Assembly (NCBI GenBank): GCA_025465465.1
Contig: JAODND010000027.1
Location: 1 to 51,304 of the forward strand
DNA from: Frankiales bacterium
GTDB taxonomy: Bacteria; Actinomycetota; Actinomycetes; Mycobacteriales; SCTD01
DNA length: 51,304 nucleotides
Direction: 5' to 3'
Shown here: one piece after another, positions 15,963-24,046 of the stretch
How positions within the stretch are numbered: the stretch's first letter is position 1
Layout of the letters: each line of letters starts with the position of its first letter
The notes under the pieces: generated by a model
Told to the model about the DNA's origin: nothing
Databases searched by the model: none
The model's input: only the letters and a program-made list of their open reading frames with translations
Program-made: the position numbers and the translations under genes

Positions 15963-15968
15963 TCCACC

Positions 15969-16835
15969 TCAACGCGGCCGGGGCGCGGGGCTCGCGATGC
16001 GCGCGAGCGACGGCGACCTGCCCTGCACTCCGGGTTCAGCCACGAACAGCCCGCCGGCCTCCGACCGGTCGGTGTCGCGGCGAGCTGTCGTGATGACCAG
16101 CTGGTCGAGCTGCGGCCCGGCGAACGCGCACGACGTGACGTGGGCGGCCGGCACCTCGATGCGGGCAGTCTCGCGACCAGCGGTGTCATAGCGACGCACA
16201 GACCCGCCGCCCCACACCGCGACCCACACGCCGCCGTCAGCGTCCATGCACAGGCCGTCGGGCTCTTCGTCGTCGTCGAAGCGCACGACTGGCCGGCGCG
16301 CCGACACGTGACCTGTCGCTGGATCGACCGTGAGACGGTCGACGGTCCGCGCAGCCGAGTCGACGAACCACATCGAGGTCCCGTCCTCGGTGAAGGCGAT
16401 GCCGTTTCCCACGGTCACGCTGCTGATCGCCTCGTGCGCCGACCCGTCGAGGTCGAGGCGCCAGAGCGAGCCGGTAGGCCGATCGCAGCTGCGGGCCACC
16501 GTGCTGCCCCACACCCGACCGGAGGGATCCACCTCCCCGTCGTTCATCCGGTGGTCCGAGCGGTTCTCGACGAGCGCGAGCATGGCCAGCGTGCCGTTGT
16601 CGGACAGGCGCGCGAAGCCGGTCGCAACGCCGGCGAGCAGACTCCCATCCGCGTGCAGGGCAAGGAAACCCGGTGTCTGCTGCAGTGGCACGACGGGGAG
16701 CGCCCCCTCATCGAACGACCACCGGTGCCAGGTCGCGCCATCGATGTCGACCCAGTGGACGAGCTCGCGGCGGGCATCCCAGAGCGGTCCCTCACCCAGG
16801 CGGGCACGCGCGGGGTCGAGCAGCTGCGCCCTCAC
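15969..16835 (-). CDS. SMP-30/gluconolactonase-family hydrolase
   Basis: A 288-residue six-bladed beta-propeller enzyme that usually opens sugar lactones using one divalent metal. Family blocks are ARLGEGPLWDARRELVHWVD (metal-binding glutamate in GEGP), RMNDGEVDPSGRVWGST (Asn-Asp), VTVGNGIAFTEDGTSMWFVD (second asparagine ligand), and EPDGLCMDADGGVWVAVWGG (aspartate ligand). The frame is open upstream. GTG 16833-16835 is chosen because it overlaps the preceding GT4 stop (GTGA) and gives the usual length. Lying between two glycosyltransferases and next to the hydroxyacid-dehydrogenase/SDR/CMP-sugar genes, it may hydrolyse an aldonolactone in acidic-sugar synthesis. That role is inferred. Confidence 0.88.
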   Translation of the reverse strand: MRAQLLDPARARLGEGPLWDARRELVHWVDIDGATWHRWSFDEGALPVVPLQQTPGFLALHADGSLLAGVATGFARLSDNGTLAMLALVENRSDHRMNDGEVDPSGRVWGSTVARSCDRPTGSLWRLDLDGSAHEAISSVTVGNGIAFTEDGTSMWFVDSAARTVDRLTVDPATGHVSARRPVVRFDDDEEPDGLCMDADGGVWVAVWGGGSVRRYDTAGRETARIEVPAAHVTSCAFAGPQLDQLVITTARRDTDRSEAGGLFVAEPGVQGRSPSLARIASPAPRPR

Positions 16836-17944
16836 CCTGCATGCACCTCGAGAAGGCGCCGTGCGACGACCACCCAGTCCCGCTCCGTGACGGCCGGGTC
16901 CGGGCCGCTGGGTCGGGGGCGCTCGAGTGCTGCTCGGGTCGCGGCGACGAACTGCTCCCTCCCTGCTTCGACGAGCCGCTCGCTCGTCACCGAGCGGGCA
17001 ACGGGCGTGGTCACGACGCGCAGCCCCGCCGCGAGGTACTCGAGGACCTTCATCGGGTCCATGCTCGCAGTGAGGGGATCGACGACGTGCGGCACCAGAC
17101 CGACCGCGGCCCGTTGGAGCAAGCCGGGCACCAGCGCCACGTCGACGCGCCCCAGCCAGAGCGCTCCCGACCCGGCCAGCCGATCCGCGGCGGTCCCCGA
17201 GGCCGGTCCCGCGACGACGACCGGTATGCCGGCCTGCGTGAGCGACTCGAGGAGGTCGAGGTCGAAGCGCTGCTGGATCACCCCGACATACACCGCGAAC
17301 GGACCGTCGGGCAGGCCGTCCGGAGCCGGCTGGGGGCTGCCGTAGGCGTTGAGGTCGACGCCGTTCGGCACCGTGACAGCGAGCACCCCGAAGTCCTTCT
17401 CGAGCGTCGCCGACAGCTGCTGCGACACGCTGCTGCACGACAGCCTCGTCGAGAGCCGTGCGTAGCCGTGATGGACGTGGGCTCGCAGGTGCTGCATGCC
17501 TGGCAGCACCCGCCAGTCATCGACGGCGTCGAAGCCGCAATGGCCGGCCCCCAGGTGCTCGAGCAGCGGCACGGAGAGCGGTGTCGCCGCGACGGCGATG
17601 CGCGGCGCCTGCGCCGGCCCGAGCAGCTCGCGCACCGCCTGCCCGGTGCGCCGCCAGGCCCGCCCGGCGCCGAGCGTCGTCGACCGGTGCACCGGCACGT
17701 GCACCTCGACCAGCTCGCAGCCCTCGATCCAGGACGGTCTGGAGACGGCCAGCTCGCTGCTGAGCAGGCGTCGCGGGGACAGCCGCGGGAAGTCCACAGC
17801 GACGAGCCGCCGGATGCGTTGCTCGGCGGCCCAGGCCTGCAGCACGTACCGCCAACGCGTTCCCTGGGTCTCCAGCTGCGCGAAGGACGTTCCCAGCAGG
17901 ACGACCACCTCGACGCCGTCATCCTCAGCGCTGGTTCCAGGCAC
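16832..17944 (-). CDS. GT4-like glycosyltransferase
   Basis: A 370-residue GT-B enzyme resembling the teichuronic-acid TuaH-type group. The N-terminal half shows VEVVVLLGTSFAQLETQG and DAVDDWRVLPGM. The middle has LSCSSVSQQLSATL and VTVPNGVDLNAYG. The C-terminal half has FAVYVGVIQQRFDLDLL and GLVPHVVDPLTASMDPMKVL, followed by EYLAAGLRVVTTPV. A GTG start at 17944 is used; a second GTG at VEVVV is possible. It is the first gene of the minus-strand trio and divergent from the GT2 at 17963, leaving only 18 bases for both starts, so promoters must overlap coding sequence. Substrate unknown. Confidence 0.8.
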   Translation of the reverse strand: MPGTSAEDDGVEVVVLLGTSFAQLETQGTRWRYVLQAWAAEQRIRRLVAVDFPRLSPRRLLSSELAVSRPSWIEGCELVEVHVPVHRSTTLGAGRAWRRTGQAVRELLGPAQAPRIAVAATPLSVPLLEHLGAGHCGFDAVDDWRVLPGMQHLRAHVHHGYARLSTRLSCSSVSQQLSATLEKDFGVLAVTVPNGVDLNAYGSPQPAPDGLPDGPFAVYVGVIQQRFDLDLLESLTQAGIPVVVAGPASGTAADRLAGSGALWLGRVDVALVPGLLQRAAVGLVPHVVDPLTASMDPMKVLEYLAAGLRVVTTPVARSVTSERLVEAGREQFVAATRAALERPRPSGPDPAVTERDWVVVARRLLEVHAG

Positions 17945-17962
17945 TCTGACATCCTCACGGCC

Positions 17963-18859
17963 ATGCCCTCGACAGTCGATGTGTCACGCGTGGGCGCCGT
18001 CATCGTGACGTACGCGTCCGCCCATCACATCGAGGGCTGCCTCGATGCGCTGTCAGGCGCCGGGCTCGGCGCGATCGTGGTGGTCGACAACGACTCCCCA
18101 GACGACACCGTCGACGTCGTCCGACGTCGGCACGACGCCGGCTTGGTGCTGGTCCAGCAGGACAACCTCGGCTTTGGCGGCGGCTGCAACCGGGGCGTGC
18201 GTTCCCTCCCGGACTCCTGCGACCTCGTCCTGTTCTGCAACCCGGACGCGCGCATCGGCCCCAACGATGTCGCACGCCTCGCTGCCGGGCTGCTCGCCCA
18301 GGACCGCCGGGGCCTGGTCGGCCCCCGACTGCGCTGCGGCGAGACCCCGCTCACGTCGGCTGGGACCGAGCCGCGCTTCAGCACGGAGTTCCGGCCGCTG
18401 CTGCCTCGCGCCCTCGGGAGGTTTCTCCCAGAGCGGCGGCTGCCTCCGGGGCACGACACATCGCAACCTGTCGGATACGTCGAAGGTGCCTGCATGCTCG
18501 CTCGTCGGGCAGCTCTCGAGGCCGTCGGGGGCTTCGACGAGGACTACTTCCTCTGCTTCGAGGAGATCGACCTCGCCACTCGCCTGCACGACCGGGGCTG
18601 GGAGATCGCTCTGGTGGCTGACGCGTGGGCGGACCACTGCGCCGGCCAGTCTCGGGCAGCCATCCCGGTCAGCGGTCGTGACCACGCTCTCGAGGGACTG
18701 CTGAGATACCTGCGCCTTCATCGCGGCTCCGGTGTCGCGCGGGGATACGCACGTGCAGCACGGGTCTCACTGTTCTTGCGTGCGAAGAGCGGCCGCGTCC
18801 CGGTCGAGGAGTACCGCCGACTGCGTGACGTGCTCAGGGGCAACGGCGCGTCCTCCTGA
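17963..18859 (+). CDS. Family 2 glycosyltransferase (WbbL/RfbN-like)
   Basis: A 298-residue GT-A enzyme. VGAVIVTYASAHHIEGCLDA starts the fold and AIVVVDNDSPDDT follows. LVQQDNLGFGGGCNRGV is the N-G-G-x-N-R-G block typical of dTDP-rhamnosyltransferases of the WbbL type. CNPDAR is the metal motif, and GGFDEDYFLCFEEIDLATR is the acceptor/catalytic block. The C-terminal basic tail (ARVSLFLRAKSGRVP) may touch the membrane. ATG 17963 is the only reasonable start between the divergent GT4 and the fold. Rhamnosyl transfer is suggested by family resemblance only; no rml genes are in the window. Confidence 0.86.
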   Translation: MPSTVDVSRVGAVIVTYASAHHIEGCLDALSGAGLGAIVVVDNDSPDDTVDVVRRRHDAGLVLVQQDNLGFGGGCNRGVRSLPDSCDLVLFCNPDARIGPNDVARLAAGLLAQDRRGLVGPRLRCGETPLTSAGTEPRFSTEFRPLLPRALGRFLPERRLPPGHDTSQPVGYVEGACMLARRAALEAVGGFDEDYFLCFEEIDLATRLHDRGWEIALVADAWADHCAGQSRAAIPVSGRDHALEGLLRYLRLHRGSGVARGYARAARVSLFLRAKSGRVPVEEYRRLRDVLRGNGASS

Positions 18860-18891
18860 TCACCGGTCGCCGACGCGGCCCTTCTGCGAGC

Positions 18892-20325
18892 ATGGAGCTC
18901 GTGGCGACGACCAGCGAGAGCCTGACCTCTGCCGCGCGCCGGCTGGCCGCACCCGTGATCCTGCTCGCAACCACCGCGACCATCCTGCTTGTGCAGGCGA
19001 GGCAGCCCGCCCTCGTGTCGTCGGTGCTGGCCCTCCTGCTCGCCGGCCTGCTCGGCTATGTCGCACGCCGCCACGTCGTCGGGGCCACGGCGCTCGGGCT
19101 GGTCGTCATCGGTGCCGTGCCGCAGTACGCGGGCCGCTATGCCGGCGGAACCAACTTCGGGATCACGCCGGCACTCGTGGTCGCCTTGGTCCTGCTGCCG
19201 GCAGCTCTCGAGCAGCTGCCGCGCGCTCGATTCGTCCCCATGGATGTGGCTGTCGGTGCTTTCTGGCTGTTGCGCTTCTTGTCCACGTTGCTGAACTTCG
19301 ACAACAAGATCGGTTCGACCCTCGGTCCGGCGGTCTACCTCGCCACTGCCTATGGCGCGTTCCGGCTTCTCGTCCTGCGAGGTGACGTCGTCCGTGCCGC
19401 GACCACCGCCGTCGTCACGACCGGCGCCGGGCTCGGCCTGTTTGCCGTCTTCGAGCACGCCGGCGCCGGAAACATCTTCTTCCGGCTGCCGAGCACCGGC
19501 TTCGTCTACAAGGACTTCGCCCAGGAGCAGCTGCGCTTCGGCGAGGTGCGGGCCGAAGCCAGCTTCGGGCACTCGATCGCGCTGGGGATGTTCCTCGCCC
19601 TCGCCATGGTGCTGACGGTGGCGCTGGCGATCGAGAAGCGCGACGTGCTGACCCGGGCGGCACTCGTCGCGGCGGGTGGCCTGATCCTGGTAGGCACGCT
19701 CGATACGCTCAGCCGCGGGGCGATCCTCACCCTCGGAATCGGGCTGGCCCTGTGGTTCCTGCGGGAGTCGGGCCGAATGCGGCTGTCGACGCTGACAGGG
19801 CTGGTGCTCGTTGCGGGGGCTGTCATCGTCCTGACCCCGCTGCGTTCCACGGTGTCCGAGCTCGTGAACAGCAGTGAGAGCTCCTCGTCGCTGGAGCAGG
19901 CGAGCACGCAGCACCGCTACGTCATCCTCGACCTTGTCACCGACCCCGCCCAGTTCACGCTGCTCGGCCACCAGTCGAGCGGGGCAGGTGGCGTCACCGA
20001 TCAGCTCGAGGCACGGACCGGGCTCAACAGCTTCGACGACGCCTACGCACTCGTCTACCTCGCCAACGGGCTCCTGACGGTGGTCGCCTTCCTCGGCGTC
20101 GGCGTGATCGCCTTCTGGACGCTCGTCGCACCCGGCCTGACCGCCCTCGAGCGGGCGTGGGTGGCGGCGCTCTGCGCGGCGGCCATCAACCTGTTCACCG
20201 TCAACCTGCTGACGCAGTACCAGGACTTCTTCTGGGTCGCGGCCGCCGTCTCGGCGGGCGCCTGGCAGCGGACGCGAACTGCGCGGGGCGCGAGGAACCG
20301 GGAGCTGGTACGTAGTCACTCGTGA
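18892..20325 (+). CDS. O-antigen ligase/Wzy-like polysaccharide polymerase
   Basis: A 477-residue polytopic membrane protein with roughly 11-12 hydrophobic helices, such as VILLATTATILLVQ, LALLLAGLLGYVA, ALVVALVLLPAAL, LTGLVLVAGAVIVLTPL and LTVVAFLGVGVIAFWTLV. A large loop before the last helices contains STQHRYVILDLVTDP and LLGHQSSGAG. This is where O-antigen ligases/polymerases carry their Wzy_C loop and catalytic histidines. It would join repeat units outside the membrane. The ATG at 18892 is 32 bases after the GT2 stop and the GT2 at 20330 follows within 4 bases, so they are one operon. Polymerase versus ligase cannot be separated by sequence. Confidence 0.78.
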   Translation: MELVATTSESLTSAARRLAAPVILLATTATILLVQARQPALVSSVLALLLAGLLGYVARRHVVGATALGLVVIGAVPQYAGRYAGGTNFGITPALVVALVLLPAALEQLPRARFVPMDVAVGAFWLLRFLSTLLNFDNKIGSTLGPAVYLATAYGAFRLLVLRGDVVRAATTAVVTTGAGLGLFAVFEHAGAGNIFFRLPSTGFVYKDFAQEQLRFGEVRAEASFGHSIALGMFLALAMVLTVALAIEKRDVLTRAALVAAGGLILVGTLDTLSRGAILTLGIGLALWFLRESGRMRLSTLTGLVLVAGAVIVLTPLRSTVSELVNSSESSSSLEQASTQHRYVILDLVTDPAQFTLLGHQSSGAGGVTDQLEARTGLNSFDDAYALVYLANGLLTVVAFLGVGVIAFWTLVAPGLTALERAWVAALCAAAINLFTVNLLTQYQDFFWVAAAVSAGAWQRTRTARGARNRELVRSHS

Positions 20326-20329
20326 GCCC

Positions 20330-21211
20330 ATGACGACATCGCGACCCGCCCTTCCCCGCACTCCTCGCGTCGCGGTCTGCATCCCGGCGTACGACGAGGT
20401 CGAGGGCATCGCGCGGACGGTCGCCAGCGTCCTCGACGTCGACTACCCGAAGGAGAGCTTGCAGGTGGTGGTGGCCGTCGACGGTGCCGCCGCCGCGACC
20501 GTCTGTGCGGCTCGTGAGGCCGGAGCGACCGTCGTCCCGCTCGCGGTCAACCGCGGCTCCTATGCGGCGCGCAACGCCGCCGTCGCAGCCCTCGAGCGGC
20601 CGGTTGACGTCGTGCTCTTCACCGATGCCGACTGCGTGGCCGGACCGGACTGGGTGAACGCGCAGGTCGAGGCGCTTCGCGGGGCCGACACCTGCGGCGG
20701 TGCGGTGCGCTTCACGTTCGAGGGCGCGCCGACACCCGCAGAGTTCGTCGACTCGGTGCGGCACCTCCAGCAGCAGGGTTACGTCACACGAGACGGCTTT
20801 GCGGTCACGTGCAACCTCGGTGTGCGCATCGAGGTGTACGACCACCTCCGCTTCGACGAGTCCATGCGCACCGGGGGCGACGCGGACTTCGGCCGGCGCG
20901 CCAGGGAGGCCGGATACACGATCGTGTACTCCGAGGACGCCTGGATCGAGCACCCGGCACGGCGTACGGACGGTGAGGTCATGCAGAAGGTCGCGCGGAT
21001 CGCCGCCGGGGTGGAGGGGCAGCGGTCGCGTTGGGAGGCGCGCAAGCGCCCGGTGACCGGTCGTCCCCACCGAGGGGTGTGGAAGCGCGCGCGGTCCGAG
21101 GGCCACGACGTGTCGTGGGCCTGGGGGGTGCACGCCGCACTGCTCGACTGGTGGGCAACGCGGACCATCAACAAGGCAGTCCACGCGATGCTCGACCGGA
21201 ACCCGCCGTGA
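20330..21211 (+). CDS. Family 2 glycosyltransferase
   Basis: A 293-residue GT-A enzyme. VAVCIPAYDEVEGIARTVAS opens the fold, and VVAVDGAAAATVCAARE follows. NRGSYAARNAAVAAL and LFTDADCVAGPDWV (DAD metal site) come next, and RTGGDADFGRRAREAGY replaces the usual ED block. The N-R-G-x-x-A-A-R-N and TDADC pattern resembles membrane-associated sugar transferases of exopolysaccharide loci. The last about 60 residues contain WKRARSEGHDVSWAWGVHA, likely peripheral. Its stop overlaps the next GTG by 4 bases. Donor unknown. Confidence 0.85.
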   Translation: MTTSRPALPRTPRVAVCIPAYDEVEGIARTVASVLDVDYPKESLQVVVAVDGAAAATVCAAREAGATVVPLAVNRGSYAARNAAVAALERPVDVVLFTDADCVAGPDWVNAQVEALRGADTCGGAVRFTFEGAPTPAEFVDSVRHLQQQGYVTRDGFAVTCNLGVRIEVYDHLRFDESMRTGGDADFGRRAREAGYTIVYSEDAWIEHPARRTDGEVMQKVARIAAGVEGQRSRWEARKRPVTGRPHRGVWKRARSEGHDVSWAWGVHAALLDWWATRTINKAVHAMLDRNPP

Positions 21212-22386
21212 GTCGGCCGGTCGGCTACCTGCTGGACCGTTATCTGCAGACGTCGCAGACCTTCGTCTCGAACGAGATCGACGAGATGCGTGCCCAAGGC
21301 GTCGAGGTGGTCGTCGTCGCCCTGCGCCGGGGCGATCGCGACCTCGAGGGTGACCACCGCGTCCTGTTCCTGGAGGACATCCCTCTCGGCCGACGCCTCT
21401 GGCTCGATCACTGGCGCTGGTTGCGTCGGCACCCGATTCGCTACCTGCGATTCCTGTGGCGTGTCGTGCAGCTCCGCAAGGACATGGGGACGCGCGGAGA
21501 GCTCCTCGCGTGGCAGCGATTGCCACGCGCTGCCGACCACCTCGCCCGCCACGATGCGCAGGAGCTGCACGCCCACTTCGCCTGGTGGGGGGCGACGGCG
21601 GCGGCCTGCCTGGCGCCGCTGCTGGGTCTGCGCTGGTCGATGGTCCTGCATGCGAAGGACATCTTCAGCAAGCAGCGCTGCCTTCCGCAGAAGCTGCGGA
21701 TGGCCGACGTCCTCATCACGGTGTGCGACTACAACCTGCGGTGGATGCGCGAGAACCTCGGGCTGCGGCGACCGGTGGGGTTGGTCGTCTGCGGGGTGCG
21801 CCCGCCCGATCCGGCTGAATCCCGCATCACGGGACCGGACGTCGTCGTCGTCGGGCGGCTCATCGAGAAGAAGGGCGTCGACGTCCTCATCGATGCCGCG
21901 GCGCTCCTGCGCCGGAGCCACCCTGGACTTCGCGTGGACATCATCGGTGAGGGTCCGCTGCTGGCCCCTCTCGAGGAGCAGGTAGCCCGCTTGGGGCTGA
22001 GCGACGTCGTGCGCTTTCTCGGCAGGGTCCACCACGAAGAGGTCCTGCAGCGCATCGGGGGCGCCCGGGTGTTCTGTCTGCCGGCCCGCATTGCCGAGGA
22101 CGGCGATCGGGACTCGATGCCGGTTGTCATCAAGGAGGCGATGGTCCGCGGCGTACCGGTTGCGGGCAGCGACGTCGCCGCGGTGCCGGAGATGTTGGGC
22201 GAGGGGTGTGGGTTGCTCGTGCCCGCCGACGACGCCCCGGCGCTGGCCGCGGCCCTGGCCCTGTTGCTCGACGACGAGGACCTGCGGGCGTCTTTGTCCG
22301 AGAGGGCCCGCGAGAGGGCATTGGCGCGGTTCACTCTTTCGGGTGAAGTCGCAAGGCTCAAGGAGCTCATCCTTGATGGACCGTAG
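21208..22386 (+). CDS. GT4-family glycosyltransferase (colanic-acid WcaL/AmsK-like)
   Basis: A 392-residue GT-B enzyme. The N-terminus SRPVGYLLDRYLQTSQTFV and the LHAHFAWWGATAAACLAP block are characteristic of WcaL/AmsK-type colanic-acid/amylovoran transferases. The donor domain starts at DVVVVGRLIEKKGVDVLIDA. It contains VDIIGEGPL and VFCLPARIAEDGDRDSMPVV, and then IKEAMVRGVPVAGSDVAAVP, which holds the E-x7-E-like site. The frame is open well upstream. GTG 21208 overlaps the preceding GT2 stop and gives the standard N-terminus. The operon probably ends here, because a 91-base lower-GC gap follows. Confidence 0.88.
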   Translation: MSRPVGYLLDRYLQTSQTFVSNEIDEMRAQGVEVVVVALRRGDRDLEGDHRVLFLEDIPLGRRLWLDHWRWLRRHPIRYLRFLWRVVQLRKDMGTRGELLAWQRLPRAADHLARHDAQELHAHFAWWGATAAACLAPLLGLRWSMVLHAKDIFSKQRCLPQKLRMADVLITVCDYNLRWMRENLGLRRPVGLVVCGVRPPDPAESRITGPDVVVVGRLIEKKGVDVLIDAAALLRRSHPGLRVDIIGEGPLLAPLEEQVARLGLSDVVRFLGRVHHEEVLQRIGGARVFCLPARIAEDGDRDSMPVVIKEAMVRGVPVAGSDVAAVPEMLGEGCGLLVPADDAPALAAALALLLDDEDLRASLSERARERALARFTLSGEVARLKELILDGP

Positions 22387-22477
22387 GCGTTACGGGCGGG
22401 TTGCCCTACTAGTCCCTTCGTGTCATTTTCACGGCTTTCCTTTGGGTCTGGGCCTTTTGATCCCTCACAGTTCTCAC
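22387..22477 (+). promoter_or_regulatory. Lower-GC intergenic region, likely promoter of the secreted-protein gene
   Basis: This 91-base gap is clearly richer in A and T than the flanking genes, with runs such as TCATTTTCAC and CCTTTTGATCC. TTGCCC (starting near 22400) followed about 17 bases later by CATTTT is a possible promoter pair, but neither box is close to consensus. No convincing Shine-Dalgarno precedes the ATG at 22478. Confidence 0.3.
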
Positions 22478-23980
22478 ATGAAGCGATGCATGCAGATCCT
22501 CGTCGTCGGACTCGTGGCCATGTCAGCCGCTGTGCTCACCGTGGGTGGGCCGGCGGGCGCGGCGACCTCGACGCCGGCGGTGCAGCCGACCCCGGCGGTC
22601 AGCATGTCCTTGCCGGCACCGACCACCACCGCGACGGCCGCCCAGCGCCACGCTTCGTCCACGCACTTCACCATCGGGACCTGGGACAAGATCCTTCCGA
22701 CGGGTCAGCTGGCCTGGCTTCCGACGTCCGGCGTGCCGTTCGACACCGACTACGGCTACGCGACCGGCACCGGTCCGGGGACAAAGAGCGACGCGCACTC
22801 GGCCACGCTGCTCGCGTTCGCCCAGCGCGCCCAACTCCTGGGTGCCCTGCCGGTCATCACCTACTTCCGCATGAACGGCAACTACTGGGGCTCCACGTCC
22901 AACCCGGCAGCCTGCCTGGCGACGTGCACGCAGGGCGACACGGCGAAGCGCAACCTCGACCACCTCAACGACCCGAGCTTCATGCAGAACTACTTCACGG
23001 GACTGGTCGACACGTTGCGCACCTTCGACGCGTCCTACACCGGCCAGGCCGTCCTGCACGTCGAGCCTGACTTGTCCGCGTACGGTCAGATGCTGAGTCT
23101 GGACCGGGCGCGCTGCGCGACCGACTGCGTCAACGGCGTCGGACCCGACAACCCGGCCGGCGTCCGCGCGGCAGTGGCGTCCAGTGGCATCAAGGAGCTG
23201 TCGGGCTTCCCGAACACGATGCAGGGCTTCTACAGCGCGGTGCTGTACCTGCGTGACCGCTTCGCCCCGCGCGTCTCGCTCGCCTACCACGTGAGCAACT
23301 GGGCCACGGCCCGGACGGGCACCGTCACAGGCAACAACGACGTGAGCAACAACATCACGTCCAGCACTGTCGCCGTCGACGCGGCGGCGCTGGGTCAGCG
23401 GGTGGCCAGCTTCGCCGCCCTGAACGGTGCGTCCACCACCGACGTGACGCGACCGGGCCCGAAGACCTCGCGCTACGACCTGCTGTTCAACGACGTCCTG
23501 GACGCCGATGCGGGCTACTACTCGAAGGTGCGGGGCACCGACGGGTACTGGTGGGACACGGAGAACATCGACCTGCCGAACTTCGCCCGCTGGGAGACCT
23601 ACCTCGGGGCCATCACGGCGGCCACGGGCCTGTCGGCCAACGTGTGGCAGGTGCCGCTGGGGAACACGATCTACAAGGTGGAGAACAACACCACCGGTCA
23701 CTACCAGGACAACAAGCTCCAGTACTTCTTCGACCACCTGCCCGAGCTCAAGGCGATCGGGGTCACGGGGGTGATGTTCGGGTCGGGTTACACGAGCACC
23801 AACCCCGGTGACAGCCAGAACGACCTGCCCGACAACAGCACGACGGTCTGCACGACGCTCGGCAGTCACTCGCAGACGCCGCAGTGCCCCACGCTGTCGG
23901 CGAGCCTCACGGACGACGACGGCGGCTACTTCCGGCAGCGTGCCCTGACGTACTTCCTGAACCCCCTGCCACTGAGCTGA
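22478..23980 (+). CDS. Secreted protein of unknown family, possible glycoside hydrolase/lyase
   Basis: A 500-residue exported protein. Residues 1-29 are a clear signal peptide (MKRCMQILVVGLVAMSAAV...GPAGA, cleavage after AGA), followed by a Thr/Pro/Ala linker. The mature part has alternating beta-alpha-like segments such as ALPVITYFRMNGNYWGS, VLHVEPDLSAYGQM, RVSLAYHVSNWAT, and the aromatic-rich GYWWDTENIDLPNFARWE. These resemble TIM-barrel carbohydrate enzymes, with candidate acids in HVEPD and WDTEN. Paired cysteines occur in the ACLATC and CATDC segments. I do not recognise a named family. Sitting between a glycosyltransferase and the BY-kinase, it may cut or modify the polymer outside the cell (inference). 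The ATG is fixed by the signal peptide. Confidence 0.7.
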   Translation: MKRCMQILVVGLVAMSAAVLTVGGPAGAATSTPAVQPTPAVSMSLPAPTTTATAAQRHASSTHFTIGTWDKILPTGQLAWLPTSGVPFDTDYGYATGTGPGTKSDAHSATLLAFAQRAQLLGALPVITYFRMNGNYWGSTSNPAACLATCTQGDTAKRNLDHLNDPSFMQNYFTGLVDTLRTFDASYTGQAVLHVEPDLSAYGQMLSLDRARCATDCVNGVGPDNPAGVRAAVASSGIKELSGFPNTMQGFYSAVLYLRDRFAPRVSLAYHVSNWATARTGTVTGNNDVSNNITSSTVAVDAAALGQRVASFAALNGASTTDVTRPGPKTSRYDLLFNDVLDADAGYYSKVRGTDGYWWDTENIDLPNFARWETYLGAITAATGLSANVWQVPLGNTIYKVENNTTGHYQDNKLQYFFDHLPELKAIGVTGVMFGSGYTSTNPGDSQNDLPDNSTTVCTTLGSHSQTPQCPTLSASLTDDDGGYFRQRALTYFLNPLPLS

Positions 23981-23983
23981 CCA

Positions 23984-23997
23984 ACGCCGCGTGGCGT
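23984..23997 (+). terminator. Short hairpin after the secreted-protein gene
   Basis: ACGCC-GCGT-GGCGT starts 4 bases after the stop codon, forming a 5-bp stem with a 4-base loop and no T tract. It sits before the separate promoter at 24034. Weak. Confidence 0.3.
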
Positions 23998-24033
23998 CCG
24001 CCTGATCGTGCGGTCGGGACGTCACGCGGCCGC

Positions 24034-24039
24034 TAGATT
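24034..24039 (+). promoter_or_regulatory. Leaderless-type -10 box of the Wzz/BY-kinase gene
   Basis: TAGATT (TANNNT) ends 7 bases before the ATG at 24047 and no ribosome site is seen. The layout is the same as at 7208. It argues for ATG 24047 over the upstream in-frame GTG at 24008. Confidence 0.55.
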
Positions 24040-24046
24040 GGTGCGC

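Noticed and set aside
16673..17962. Upstream extension of the GT2 at 17963 over the minus-strand GT4 and lactonase
   Set aside because: The extension is opposite two well-supported genes and has no domain; the glycosyltransferase fold begins right after ATG 17963.
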